Source: an uncultured Frankineae bacterium
GTDB lineage: Bacteria; Actinomycetota; Actinomycetes; Mycobacteriales; SCTD01
Assembly (NCBI GenBank): GCA_902805805.1
Contig: CADCUE010000264.1
Location: forward strand, 1 to 23,642
Direction: 5' to 3'
DNA: 23,642 bases
Shown: in pieces, positions 8,324-15,925 of the stretch
Layout of the letters: every line of letters begins with the position of its first letter
Position numbering within the stretch: position 1 is the stretch's first letter
Position numbers and translations under genes: made by a program
Notes under the pieces: model-generated
The model's database searches: none
What the model was told of the DNA's origin: nothing
What the model saw: the letters and a program-made list of their open reading frames with translations, nothing else

Positions 8324-9127
8324 TCAGCGACGTCGGCCGATCGTCCGACCGAGCCAGGTCAGCGGGTCGTACTTCCGGTCGACGACGCGCTCCTTCATCG
8401 GGATGAGCGCGTTGTCGGTGATGTGGATGCCCTCCGGGCAGACCTCGCTGCAGCACTTGGTGATGTTGCACATGCCGAGGCCGAAGTCGGACTGCGCCGA
8501 CGCCCTGCGGTCGACGGTGTCCAGCGGGTGCATGTCCAGCTCGGCGATGCGCATGAGGAAGCGGGGTCCGGCGAAGGCCGCCTTGTTCTCCTCGTGGTCG
8601 CGCACGACGTGGCAGGTGTCCTGGCACAGGAAGCACTCGATGCACTTGCGGAACTCCTGCGAGCGCTCGACGTCCACCTGCTGCATGCGGTGGTTGCCGT
8701 CGGCGTCGCGGGCCTGCGGCGTGAACGGGGGGATCTGCGCGGCCTTCTCGTAGTTGAAGGACACGTCCGTGACGAGGTCGCGGATGACCGGGAACGCCCG
8801 CAGCGGGGTGATCGTGATCGGCTCGCCCGCCGGGAACGTGCCCATGCGCGCCAGGCACATGAGGCGGGGCCGCCCGTTGATCTCCGCACTGCACGACCCG
8901 CACTTGCCGGCCTTGCAGTTCCACCGCACCGCCAGGTCCGGGGCCTGCGTGGCCTGCAGCCGGTGCAGGATGTCGAGGACGACCTCCCCCTCGTTGACCG
9001 GGACGGTGTAGTCGCGCAGTCCCCCGCCCGCCGCGTCCCCCCGCCACACCCGCAGCGTCGCGTCGGCGCTGGCCGCCGCCTCCGTGCCGATCCGGGTGGA
9101 GCCGTGGCTCTCGGAGCTCGTGCTCAC
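8324..9127 (-). CDS. sdhB: Succinate dehydrogenase iron-sulfur subunit
   Basis: 267 aa. It carries electrons from the flavin subunit to the membrane anchor through three Fe-S clusters. [2Fe-2S] ligands are Cys71, Cys76, Cys79 and Cys91 in NCKAGKCGSCSAEINGR...LMC. The two other clusters use CIECFLCQDTC (162-172) and MCNITKCCSEVCPEGI (219-234). By spacing, Cys162/165/168/230 hold [4Fe-4S] and Cys172/220/226 hold [3Fe-4S]. A longer frame is open upstream, but I place the start at the GTG that overlaps the sdhA stop (GTGA) with GAGGAG just before it, because family homology begins soon after. It is the last gene of the sdh operon and converges on dodecin with six bases between stops. Confidence 0.96.
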   Translation of the reverse strand: MSTSSESHGSTRIGTEAAASADATLRVWRGDAAGGGLRDYTVPVNEGEVVLDILHRLQATQAPDLAVRWNCKAGKCGSCSAEINGRPRLMCLARMGTFPAGEPITITPLRAFPVIRDLVTDVSFNYEKAAQIPPFTPQARDADGNHRMQQVDVERSQEFRKCIECFLCQDTCHVVRDHEENKAAFAGPRFLMRIAELDMHPLDTVDRRASAQSDFGLGMCNITKCCSEVCPEGIHITDNALIPMKERVVDRKYDPLTWLGRTIGRRR

Positions 9128-10935
9128 GCGCTCTCCTCGAAGATCTCGGCCAGCTCGTCGGGCATGACCGGCAGGGGCTGGCGGTGCAGGGCGATGCCGG
9201 CGCCGTCCGCGCGGCAGACGACGTTGATCTGCGCCCACTCGGGGTCCGAGCCGGGGAAGTCGTCGCGGGTGTGCCCCCCACGGCTCTCCTGGCGCTCCAG
9301 CGCGGCGCGCGCGATGCACTCCGAGACGCGCAGCATGTGCGGCAGGTCCAGCGCCAGGTGCCAGCCGGGGTTGTACTGCCGGTGCCCCTCGACGGTGAGG
9401 GCCTGAGCGCGCACCTTGAGCGCCTCGATGCGCTCCAGCGCCTGCTCGACCTCGGCCTCGGTGCGGATGATGCCGACCAGCTCGTTCATGGCGTCCTGCA
9501 GCTCGTGCTGCACCGTGTAGGGGTTCTCGCCGCCCTCCCGGGCGAAGGGCGCCAGCGCCGCCGCGGCAGCGGCGGTGATGGCGTCCTCGTCCAGCGGCAC
9601 CGGCGTGACCGAGTGCGCGTGCGCGGCGGCGGCCGCGCCGGCGCGGCGCCCGAAGACGAGCAGGTCCGACAGCGAGTTGCCGCCCAGCCGGTTCGAGCCG
9701 TGCATGCCCCCGGCCACCTCCCCGGCGGCGTACAGGCCGGGCACCACCGCGGCGGCCGTCTCGGGGTCGACCTCGACACCGCCCATGACGTAGTGGCAGG
9801 TCGGCCCGACCTCCATCGCCTCCTTCGTGATGTCGACCTCGGCCAGCTCGCGGAACTGGTGGTACATCGACGGCAGGCGCTTCTGGATGTACTCCGCGTC
9901 GCGGCGGGAGGCGATGTCGAGCAGCACCCCGCCGTGCGGCGAGCCGCGGCCCGCCTTGACCTCGCTGTTGATGGCCCGGGCGACCTCGTCGCGCGGCAGC
10001 AGCTCAGGAGGACGTCGGTTGTTCTTCTTGTCGGTGTACCAGCGGTCCGCCTCCTCCTCGGTCTCGGCGGTCTCCTTGCGGAAGTAGTCCGGGATGTAGT
10101 CGAACATGAAGCGGTTGCCGGCCGAGTTCTTCAGCACGCCGCCGTCGCCGCGCACCGACTCGGTGACGAGGATCCCGCGCACCGACGGCGGCCAGACCAT
10201 CCCGGTGGGGTGGAACTGCACGAACTCCATGTTGACGAGCGTCGCGCCGGCGGTGAGGGCGAGCGAGTGGCCGTCGCCGGTGTACTCCCACGAGTTCGAC
10301 GTCACCTTGTAGGACTTGCCGATCCCGCCCGTGGCGAGCACGACCGACGGCGCCTGCCAGGCCACGAAGCGCCCCGACTCGCGCCAGTAGCCGAAAGCGC
10401 CCGAGATGCTGCCCCCGGACCCCGCTCCGGACGACGTCGTGAGCAGCTGCGTGACGGTGCACTCCATGAAGACGTCGATGCCGAGGGCGACCGTGCGCTG
10501 CTGCAGCGTCCGGATGAGCTCCAGTCCGGTCCGGTCGCCGACGTGGGCCAGCCGGGCGAAGCGGTGACCACCGAAGTCGCGCTGGGAGATCAGCCCCTCG
10601 GGCGTCCGGTCGAACAGCGCGCCCCAGTCCTCGAGCTCGCGCACGCGGTCGGGTGCCTCCTGCGCGTGCAGCTGCGCCATCCGCCAGTGGTTGAGCATCT
10701 TCCCGCCGCGCATCGTGTCGCGGAAGTGCACCTTCCAGCCGTCCTCGGGGTAGACGTTGCCCATGGCCGCGGCGATGCCGCCCTCGGCCATGACCGTGTG
10801 CGCCTTGCCGAGCAGGCTCTTGCAGACGACGGCCGTGCGGGCGCCCTGCTCCTGCGCCTCGATCGCGGCTCGCAGACCGGCGCCGCCCGCGCCGATCACC
10901 ACCACGTCGTACTCGTGCCGCTCCAGCTCGGTCAT
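9124..10935 (-). CDS. sdhA: Succinate dehydrogenase flavoprotein subunit
   Basis: 603 aa from the ATG at 10935 (an in-frame GTG at 10944 would add three residues; MTELERHEYDVVVIG looks like the family start). It oxidises succinate to fumarate with covalently bound FAD. The dinucleotide fold is VVVIGAGGAGLRAAIEA. The FAD-linking His is His46 in LGKAHTVMAEGG. Active-site residues are His241 in QFHPTG, Arg314 in LLPRDEVARAI, His380 in CHYVMGG and Arg415 in SNRLGGNSLSD. The long FMFDYIPDYFRKET...WYTDKKNNRRPPELL insert and overall match point to the Sdh1 type of mycobacteria (Rv0248c-like) rather than the E. coli form. It starts 13 bases after the anchor gene and overlaps sdhB by four bases, so the subunits are translated in a coupled way. 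Confidence 0.97.
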   Translation of the reverse strand: MTELERHEYDVVVIGAGGAGLRAAIEAQEQGARTAVVCKSLLGKAHTVMAEGGIAAAMGNVYPEDGWKVHFRDTMRGGKMLNHWRMAQLHAQEAPDRVRELEDWGALFDRTPEGLISQRDFGGHRFARLAHVGDRTGLELIRTLQQRTVALGIDVFMECTVTQLLTTSSGAGSGGSISGAFGYWRESGRFVAWQAPSVVLATGGIGKSYKVTSNSWEYTGDGHSLALTAGATLVNMEFVQFHPTGMVWPPSVRGILVTESVRGDGGVLKNSAGNRFMFDYIPDYFRKETAETEEEADRWYTDKKNNRRPPELLPRDEVARAINSEVKAGRGSPHGGVLLDIASRRDAEYIQKRLPSMYHQFRELAEVDITKEAMEVGPTCHYVMGGVEVDPETAAAVVPGLYAAGEVAGGMHGSNRLGGNSLSDLLVFGRRAGAAAAAHAHSVTPVPLDEDAITAAAAAALAPFAREGGENPYTVQHELQDAMNELVGIIRTEAEVEQALERIEALKVRAQALTVEGHRQYNPGWHLALDLPHMLRVSECIARAALERQESRGGHTRDDFPGSDPEWAQINVVCRADGAGIALHRQPLPVMPDELAEIFEESA

Positions 10936-10948
10936 GCGCAGCACCCCA

Positions 10949-11746
10949 TCAGAAGAACGTCGGGTCGGTGATCGCCCCGGTGGCCAGGAGGCGGACGTAG
11001 AGGTCGGTCAGGGCGACGCCGATCAGGCTGATCCAGGCCAGCTGCATGTGGCGCGCGTTGAGCCGGGAGACGGCGGTCCAGGCGCGGTAGCGGACGGGGT
11101 GCGCGGAGAAGTGCTTGAGCCGCCCTCCGACGATGTGCCGGCAGGAGTGGCACGACAGCGAGTACAGCCAGAGCAGGACCGCGTTGGTCAGCAGCACGAG
11201 GGTGCCGAGCCCCATGTGGAACCACTCCTCCTGCGCGTTGCGGAACGCGAGGACGGCGTCGTACGTGAGGATCACGTTGAAGACCAGGCCGAGGTAGAAG
11301 AAGTACCGGTGCACGTTCTGGAAGACGAGCGGGAACCGGGTCTCCCCCGTGTAGGTCCGGTGCGGCTCGGCGACCGCGCACGCCGGCGGGGAGAGCCAGA
11401 ACGACCGGTAGTAGGCCTTGCGGTAGTAGTAGCAGGTCAGGCGGAAGCCCAGCGGCACGATGAGGATGTACAGCGCCGGGCTGAGGAACGACGGTCCGGA
11501 GAACAGCTCGGGGAACGTGTCGCCCTGGCAGGCGTCGGTCAGGCAGGGCGAGTAGAACGGCGAGATGTAGGGCGCCGCGAAGTAGTTGTCGTTCTCGAAG
11601 GCCCGCAGGGTCGAGTAGACGATGAACGCCACCAGCACCGTGACCGTGATCAACGGCTGGAGCCACCAGCGGTCGGTGCGCAGCGTGCGGGCGCCGACGT
11701 CCGCACGCCCGGCCGTGTCCTGCGGGCGCGGCGCGGTCGTCGTCAT
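10949..11746 (-). CDS. sdhC: Succinate dehydrogenase membrane anchor (single large SdhC-type)
   Basis: 265 aa with about five membrane helices (roughly 30-48, 90-104, 145-164, 177-198, 232-254). It anchors SdhAB and passes electrons to menaquinone. It resembles the Rv0249c type: one large anchor replaces the usual SdhC + SdhD pair. Conserved-looking segments are CYYYRKAYYRSFW (105-117), GETRFPLVFQNVHRYFFY (134-151) and SLSCHSCRHIVGG (197-208). The last holds Cys199, His200, Cys202 and His204 at the end of a membrane helix, a set that could bind a metal cluster. A membrane-embedded Rieske-type cluster has, as I recall, been reported for mycobacterial Sdh1; whether these residues are its ligands is inference. 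The ATG start has GGCGGG upstream. The 98-aa gene precedes it by 43 bases. Confidence 0.9.
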   Translation of the reverse strand: MTTTAPRPQDTAGRADVGARTLRTDRWWLQPLITVTVLVAFIVYSTLRAFENDNYFAAPYISPFYSPCLTDACQGDTFPELFSGPSFLSPALYILIVPLGFRLTCYYYRKAYYRSFWLSPPACAVAEPHRTYTGETRFPLVFQNVHRYFFYLGLVFNVILTYDAVLAFRNAQEEWFHMGLGTLVLLTNAVLLWLYSLSCHSCRHIVGGRLKHFSAHPVRYRAWTAVSRLNARHMQLAWISLIGVALTDLYVRLLATGAITDPTFF

Positions 11747-11789
11747 CGGCCCGCCCCGCCCGTGCCGGACCGCGGCGTGCCCGGCGGCC

Positions 11790-12086
11790 TCAGCGTCCGC
11801 GCCCGTCGTAGCGCCCGACGCCCTCGTCCTCGGCGTCCATCCAGAAGTCGTGCGTGTAGTCCTTGTCCGGGATCACCTCGCGCACCGGTGCGGGCGCAGG
11901 AGGTGGCGCCGGCGGCGGTGCGCTGCCGCACAGCAGGTCCAGATCGGCGCCGAGGCGCCCCACGTCGGCGAGCAGCCGACGCGCGTCGACGCTGTCGCCG
12001 AAGTGCCGGACGAGCTCGCCGGCGAGCCTCTCCACGGTGCTCACGGCGCGTCGCGCCGCAGCGATGTCCTCGTCCACCAGCGTCAT
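11790..12086 (-). CDS. Small conserved protein leading the sdh operon, function unknown
   Basis: 98 aa from ATG with GGAGGT six bases upstream. Residues 1-55 look like a helical, charged segment (DEDIAAARRAVSTVERLAGELV...DVGRLGADLDLL). Residues 55-68 are a Pro/Ala linker (APPPAPPPAPAPV). The C-terminus is acidic and aromatic: REVIPDKDYTHDFWMDAEDEGVG. No signal peptide, membrane helix or cysteine cluster is seen (a single Cys). I believe proteins with this tail occur upstream of sdh genes in related actinobacteria, but no function is known to me. Its place as first gene of the operon, with the only sizeable upstream gap, suggests an assembly or regulatory partner of this succinate dehydrogenase. 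It could also be a soluble factor unrelated to the complex. Confidence 0.75.
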   Translation of the reverse strand: MTLVDEDIAAARRAVSTVERLAGELVRHFGDSVDARRLLADVGRLGADLDLLCGSAPPPAPPPAPAPVREVIPDKDYTHDFWMDAEDEGVGRYDGRGR

Positions 12087-12185
12087 GAGCGACCTCCGGC
12101 GCAGCAGGCGTCCCCGGCAGGGACGGCGTTGCCGCAGTGAACACCCGCGGACCCGCGCGAGGGAAGCATTCGCCGTGTCTTCACA

Positions 12186-12202
12186 CCGCGAGCGCGCCGC
12201 GG
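12186..12202 (-). terminator. Weak hairpin downstream of the glycosyltransferase gene
   Basis: CCGCG and CGCGG form a perfect 5-bp stem with a seven-base loop, eight bases after the glycosyltransferase stop on the minus strand. There is no T-run. It may end that transcript ahead of the sdh operon, whose promoter must lie in the same 123-base gap. I see no clear promoter hexamers there. Confidence 0.22.
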
Positions 12203-12209
12203 GGGCCGG

Positions 12210-13394
12210 TCAGGCGCCGGTGGGCACGCCCTCGACGGTCACCTGGGCGGCCAGCTCCTCCAGGTGGGCCTTGCGCCGGTGCACTCCCTGCGACACCTCC
12301 AGCCCGCCGTCGGTGAGCACCTGCTCCCACCGGTGCACCCAGTCGTGCCGGGTCAGGGCCGCTCGCACGCCGTGCGCCCTGGCCTGCGCGAGCCGCTCGG
12401 GCTGGCCGGCCAGGTCCGCCAGCACCTCGGCGACCTCCAGGCTGTCGTACGGCAGGTCGATGACGGCGTCGGGCCAGTCGAAGCAGACGTCGAACTCCGG
12501 GGTGCGGGGGCGGCTGCCCAGCAGCACCGCTCCGGCGGCGGACCCCTCGAAGTAGCGCGAGCTGAGCGACTCCTCACCTCCGGTGCGCAGCAGCCGCTGC
12601 GAGGAGTCGTTGATGCGGTGCGCCAGGGAGAACCTGCTCCGCTGCAGCATGTTGGCGAGCAGCGCCCGGTGCTCACCGTGCAGGGGCACCTTGGCCTGGA
12701 AGGTCGTGTCGTAGACGTAGGTCAGCCCCTTCGTGCTGACCAGGTCGAGCAGCTGCTGGTGGATGACGGGCGAGGTGCGTCCGAAGGCGTAGACGTCGAG
12801 CACCCGCTCCGGTGGCACCGGCAGCGGCGCGAACAGCTCGGCGTCGACGCCCACCTGCAGCACCGACGGGCTGGGGGCTCCCAGGGCGGCGAGCGCCGGC
12901 GCCGCCGCCGGGGTGAACAGGTAGACGGCGTCGAACTCGCGGAGCACGTCGTAGTAGTCGGCGTTCTGCTGGACCCCCGGCGACCAGACCTCGGTGAGGA
13001 AGCAGACGGCGCGCCGGCAGCGCTCCCGCCAGCCCTTCAGACGGCGCAGGTAGGAGAGCTCGAACGAGTCGGAGAAGATCGCGAAGAACAGGTCGTGCTG
13101 TCCCTCGACGCGGGTCGGGCGCATGCTCGGGTGGTCCCAGGGCGGCGATCTGCGCGGGCCGCCGAGCCGGTGCAGGCTCCCGTTGACCAGCCGCCGGGAC
13201 AACGAGCCCAGGTGCTCGTGCGGGACACCTCCGGGCGACAGGACCGTGACGTCGTCGAAGCCGCGGATCGCGTCCTCGAACTCGTACAGCATGGTCAGGT
13301 GCTTGGCCGTGTGCAGGCGCCGCTGGGACAGCACCAGCACGCGGCTGTCCTGCGACGGCGACGCCGGTGGCCGCGACGTCGAGGCCCTGGGCAC
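12210..13394 (-). CDS. Glycosyltransferase family 1-like protein
   Basis: 394 aa, soluble, two-domain GT-B-like layout. The N-terminal half begins RVLVLSQRRLHTAKHLTMLYEFEDAI, with DLFFAIFSDS and CFLTEVWSPG further on. The C-terminal half has VLDVYAFGRTSP and then SSRYFEGSAAGAVLLGSRPRTPEF (279-301), which matches the acceptor/donor-loop pattern of spore-maturation/CgeB-like and Glyco_trans_1_2 proteins. It ends with a helical stretch typical of the family. It probably transfers a sugar from a nucleotide donor to a cell-envelope or secreted acceptor. The start is uncertain. The GTG at 13394 has its only purine tract immediately adjacent, while a GTG at 13340 (residue 19) has AGGA at normal spacing and starts just before the conserved core. 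It diverges from the nucleotide-sugar operon by about 100 bases, so it may use that operon's product, though this is inference. Confidence 0.75.
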   Translation of the reverse strand: MPRASTSRPPASPSQDSRVLVLSQRRLHTAKHLTMLYEFEDAIRGFDDVTVLSPGGVPHEHLGSLSRRLVNGSLHRLGGPRRSPPWDHPSMRPTRVEGQHDLFFAIFSDSFELSYLRRLKGWRERCRRAVCFLTEVWSPGVQQNADYYDVLREFDAVYLFTPAAAPALAALGAPSPSVLQVGVDAELFAPLPVPPERVLDVYAFGRTSPVIHQQLLDLVSTKGLTYVYDTTFQAKVPLHGEHRALLANMLQRSRFSLAHRINDSSQRLLRTGGEESLSSRYFEGSAAGAVLLGSRPRTPEFDVCFDWPDAVIDLPYDSLEVAEVLADLAGQPERLAQARAHGVRAALTRHDWVHRWEQVLTDGGLEVSQGVHRRKAHLEELAAQVTVEGVPTGA

Positions 13395-13456
13395 CTCCGC
13401 AGGCTAGTCCGCGGTCGGGGGTCCCGGACGTGACCCGTGTGGGTGAACTGCTCCGC

Positions 13457-13471
13457 GGGACGGCCCGTCCC
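13457..13471. promoter_or_regulatory. Perfect 7+1+7 palindrome upstream of rfbF
   Basis: GGGACGG, one base, CCGTCCC, located 26 bases before the rfbF ATG in the gap shared with the divergent glycosyltransferase gene. It could be an operator for the sugar operon or, in the transcript, a small hairpin. I recognise no known regulator site. Confidence 0.3.
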
Positions 13472-13497
13472 ACCGGGCTGTGGCCGAGGATGGCGTC

Positions 13498-14343
13498 ATG
13501 CTGACACCGGCTGAGAAGGCGGACATCCCCGTGGTCATCCTGTGCGGAGGGATGGGGACCCGCCTGCGCGAGGCGAGCGAGAAGCTCCCCAAGCCGCTGG
13601 TCGACATCGGCGGCAAGCCCATCCTGTGGCACATCATGAAGCTGTACGGCTCGCACGGCTTCCGCCGCTTCGTCCTGTGCCTGGGCTACAAGAGCGAGCT
13701 GATCAAGCGCTACTTCCTGGACTACCAGGCCGAGGTCTCCGACTTCACGCTGCACATGGGCGATGGCCACCGGCAGCAGTTCCACAACTCCTACGAGCAG
13801 GAGGACTGGGAGGTGACCTTCGCGGAGACGGGGCTGCTGAGCGGCACCGGGGCCCGCATCCGTCGGGTCGCGCCGTACCTCGCGGACGCCGGGACCTTCC
13901 TGCTGACCTACGGCGACGGCATCGGTGACGTGGACCTCGACGCGCTGCTCGAGCGCCACCGCGCGGGCGGGCGGGTCGGGACGGTGACGGCCGTGCACCC
14001 CAGCAGCCGGTACGGCGAGATGCACGTCACGAGCGATCTCCGAGCCGTGTCGGAGTTCAACGAGAAGCCCACGATGGCCGACGGCTGGGTCAGCGGCGGC
14101 TTCTTCGCCTTCGAGCGCCGGTTCGTGGACGACTACCTGGACGACGACCCCGCCCTGCTGCTCGAGCGGCGTCCGTTGCAGACTCTTGCTGCGGACGGGC
14201 AGCTCGGGCTCAACCCGCACGAGGGCTTCTGGATGGGGATGGACACCTTCCGCGACTGGACCGAGCTCAACGAGCGGTGGGACCGCGGCGACGCTCCCTG
14301 GAAGGTCTGGAAGGACGAGCCCCGGCGCCCGTCGACCCGCTAG
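13498..14343 (+). CDS. rfbF: Glucose-1-phosphate cytidylyltransferase-like nucleotidyltransferase
   Basis: 281 aa. It would join glucose 1-phosphate (or a related sugar phosphate) to CTP, giving CDP-sugar and PPi. The nucleotide-binding signature is VVILCGGMGTRLREASEKLPKP (residues 12-33), followed by VDIGGKPILWHIMKLY. YGDGIGDVD is the metal-binding Asp region, and GGFFAFERRF, LNPHEGFWMGMDT and WKVWKD are typical RfbF segments. This combination points to RfbF (CDP-glucose) rather than RmlA (dTDP-glucose). I use the ATG at 13498, which has GAGG eight bases upstream; a GTG at 13480 in the same frame lacks a good ribosome site. It is the first gene of a four-gene run (next start 23 bases on). 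No RfbG-type CDP-glucose 4,6-dehydratase is visible next to it, so the end product is open. Confidence 0.9.
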   Translation: MLTPAEKADIPVVILCGGMGTRLREASEKLPKPLVDIGGKPILWHIMKLYGSHGFRRFVLCLGYKSELIKRYFLDYQAEVSDFTLHMGDGHRQQFHNSYEQEDWEVTFAETGLLSGTGARIRRVAPYLADAGTFLLTYGDGIGDVDLDALLERHRAGGRVGTVTAVHPSSRYGEMHVTSDLRAVSEFNEKPTMADGWVSGGFFAFERRFVDDYLDDDPALLLERRPLQTLAADGQLGLNPHEGFWMGMDTFRDWTELNERWDRGDAPWKVWKDEPRRPSTR

Positions 14344-14366
14344 CCACCGACGACCACCGGAGAGAC

Positions 14367-15392
14367 ATGCGCGTCCTGCTCACCGGCAGCGAGGGCTACC
14401 TCGGCTGCCTGCTCGGCCCGGAGCTGCTGCGCGACGGCCACGACGTCGTCGGCGTGGACACCGGCTTCTACAGGAACGGCTGGCTGTACCGCGGGGTGGA
14501 CCGGACGGTCTACACCCTCGACCAGGACGTCCGCCGGCTGACCGTCGAGGACCTGCGGGGCTTCGACGCCGTGGTCCACATGGCGGAGCTGTCCAACGAC
14601 CCGCTGGGCGACCTGATCGGGCAGATCACCTACGACGTCAACCACGCCGGGTCCGTGCGCCTGGCGACCCTCGCCAAGCAGGCGGGGGTGGAGCGCTTCG
14701 TCTACATGTCGTCCTGCAGCGTCTACGGCGTCGCGGACGGCGTCGTCGACGAGACGTCGCCGATCAACCCCCAGACGGCGTACGGCGTCTGCAAGGGGCT
14801 GGTCGAGCGGGACGTCGGCCTGCTGGCCGACGACAGCTTCTCCCCGACGTTCCTGCGCAACGCCACGGCGTTCGGCGCCTCGCCCCGCATGCGCTTCGAC
14901 ATCGTGCTCAACAACCTGTCGGGACTGGCGTTCACGACCCGCGAGATCGCCATGACGAGCGACGGCTCGCCGTGGCGTCCGCTGGTGCACGCGATGGACA
15001 TCGGCAAGGCCATCCGGTGCGTGCTCACGGCGCCGCGCGAGACGGTCCACGCCGAGGTCTTCAACGTCGGCAGCGACGACCAGAACTACCAGGTCCGCGA
15101 CATCGCCGAGCGGGTGGCCGCCGCCTTCCCGGGCTGCACCACCAGCTTCGGCGAGCAGGGCGCGGACAACCGCAGCTACCGGGTCGACTTCACCAAGATC
15201 TCGCAGCAGCTGCCCGGCTTCTCCTGCGACTGGGACGCCGACCGGGGCGCCCAGCAGCTCGCGACGGTCTTCGCGGGCATCAGGCTCGACCGCGAGACCT
15301 TCGTCGGCCGGGGCCACACCCGCCTCAAGCAGCTGGAGCACCTGCTGGCCACGCAGCAGGTCGACGCCGAGCTGTTCTGGACCGTCCCGTGA
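14367..15392 (+). CDS. Extended SDR: NAD-dependent sugar epimerase/dehydratase
   Basis: 341 aa. The N-terminal Rossmann motif TGSEGYLG (6-13) and the catalytic MSSCSVYG plus YGVCK (Ser115/Ser118 region, Tyr139, Lys143) identify an extended short-chain dehydrogenase acting on a nucleotide sugar. Late segments RPLVHAMDIGKAI (204-216) and FNVGSDDQNYQVRDIAE (232-248) are common to this group. The start ATG has GGAGAG directly upstream. It follows the cytidylyltransferase by 23 bases and overlaps the RmlC-like gene by GTGA. Unlike RfbG-type CDP-glucose 4,6-dehydratases it lacks the VTGxTGFKG opening, so whether it dehydrates, epimerises or reduces the CDP-sugar cannot be told from sequence. Similar proteins often sit beside rfbF in envelope sugar loci. 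Confidence 0.88.
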   Translation: MRVLLTGSEGYLGCLLGPELLRDGHDVVGVDTGFYRNGWLYRGVDRTVYTLDQDVRRLTVEDLRGFDAVVHMAELSNDPLGDLIGQITYDVNHAGSVRLATLAKQAGVERFVYMSSCSVYGVADGVVDETSPINPQTAYGVCKGLVERDVGLLADDSFSPTFLRNATAFGASPRMRFDIVLNNLSGLAFTTREIAMTSDGSPWRPLVHAMDIGKAIRCVLTAPRETVHAEVFNVGSDDQNYQVRDIAERVAAAFPGCTTSFGEQGADNRSYRVDFTKISQQLPGFSCDWDADRGAQQLATVFAGIRLDRETFVGRGHTRLKQLEHLLATQQVDAELFWTVP

Positions 15393-15925
15393 TCATCACG
15401 ACGACCGCCCTCGCCGGACCGGCGATCATCGACCTCGAGCTCCGCGAGGACGACCGCGGCTTCTTCGCGCGCAGCTTCGACCGGGCCGAGTTCGCCGCGG
15501 CCGGCCTGGAGCCCGTGGTCGAGCAGTGCAACGTGTCGTTCAACCACCGCGCCGGGACGCTGCGCGGCATGCACTTCCAGGTCGCTCCGGCGACGGAGGC
15601 CAAGCTGGTGCGCTGCACCGCCGGGGCGGTGCTCGACATCGTCGTGGACGTGCGGGAGGGCTCGCCGACCTACCTGCAGCACGTCGCGGTCGAGCTGACC
15701 GCCGCGAACCGGCGCTCGCTGTACGTCCCGCCGATGTTCGCGCACGGCTACCAGACCCTCGTGGACGGCGCCGAGGTCACCTACCAGGTCAGCGAGGCCT
15801 ACACCCCCGGCACGGAGCGCGGCCTGCGCCACGACGACCCGGCGCTCGGCCTGTCGTGGCCGTTGCCGGTCAGCACCATCTCGGACAAGGACGCCTCCTG
15901 GCCGCTGCTGACGGGGCCTGCGTGA
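15389..15925 (+). CDS. RmlC-like dTDP-4-dehydrorhamnose 3,5-epimerase family protein
   Basis: 178 aa, the usual cupin size of the family. It would epimerise C3 and/or C5 of a 4-keto nucleotide sugar. Seen: DDRGFFARSF (21-30), the catalytic-His segment LRGMHFQ with His62, the FAHGYQTL turn (118-124), and TYQVSEAYTPGTERGLRHDDPAL (131-153) with the tyrosines Tyr132 and Tyr138, then ISDKDA near the end. The GTG start overlaps the previous TGA (GTGA) and is followed by ATCATC; the next gene starts with the same ten bases. The presence of such an enzyme implies that a 4-keto sugar is made, either by the upstream SDR or by an enzyme elsewhere in the genome. Real substrate may be CDP- rather than dTDP-linked. 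Confidence 0.9.
   Translation: MIITTTALAGPAIIDLELREDDRGFFARSFDRAEFAAAGLEPVVEQCNVSFNHRAGTLRGMHFQVAPATEAKLVRCTAGAVLDIVVDVREGSPTYLQHVAVELTAANRRSLYVPPMFAHGYQTLVDGAEVTYQVSEAYTPGTERGLRHDDPALGLSWPLPVSTISDKDASWPLLTGPA

Noticed and set aside
6586..8406. A 606-codon plus-strand frame opposite WS/DGAT and over dodecin
   Set aside because: It covers two genes with clear family motifs, has low-complexity Arg/Gly/Val composition and no ribosome site. It is a shadow frame.
9128..9319. Upstream extension of the sdhB frame by 64 codons
   Set aside because: It lies inside sdhA, is Pro/Arg-rich without homology, and the GTGA-overlap start with GAGGAG explains the gene better.
9184..10971. A 595-codon plus-strand frame opposite sdhA
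   Set aside because: It is an antisense shadow of a gene whose catalytic residues are all intact.
12136..12186. Rex- or Crp-like half sites (TGTGAA, TTCAC) ahead of the sdh operon
   Set aside because: The half sites are about 40 bases apart, not the six-base spacing that either regulator needs.
15526..15921. Upstream extension of the SAF-protein frame
   Set aside because: It overlaps most of the RmlC-like gene. The Rossmann fold starts shortly after the GTG at 15922.
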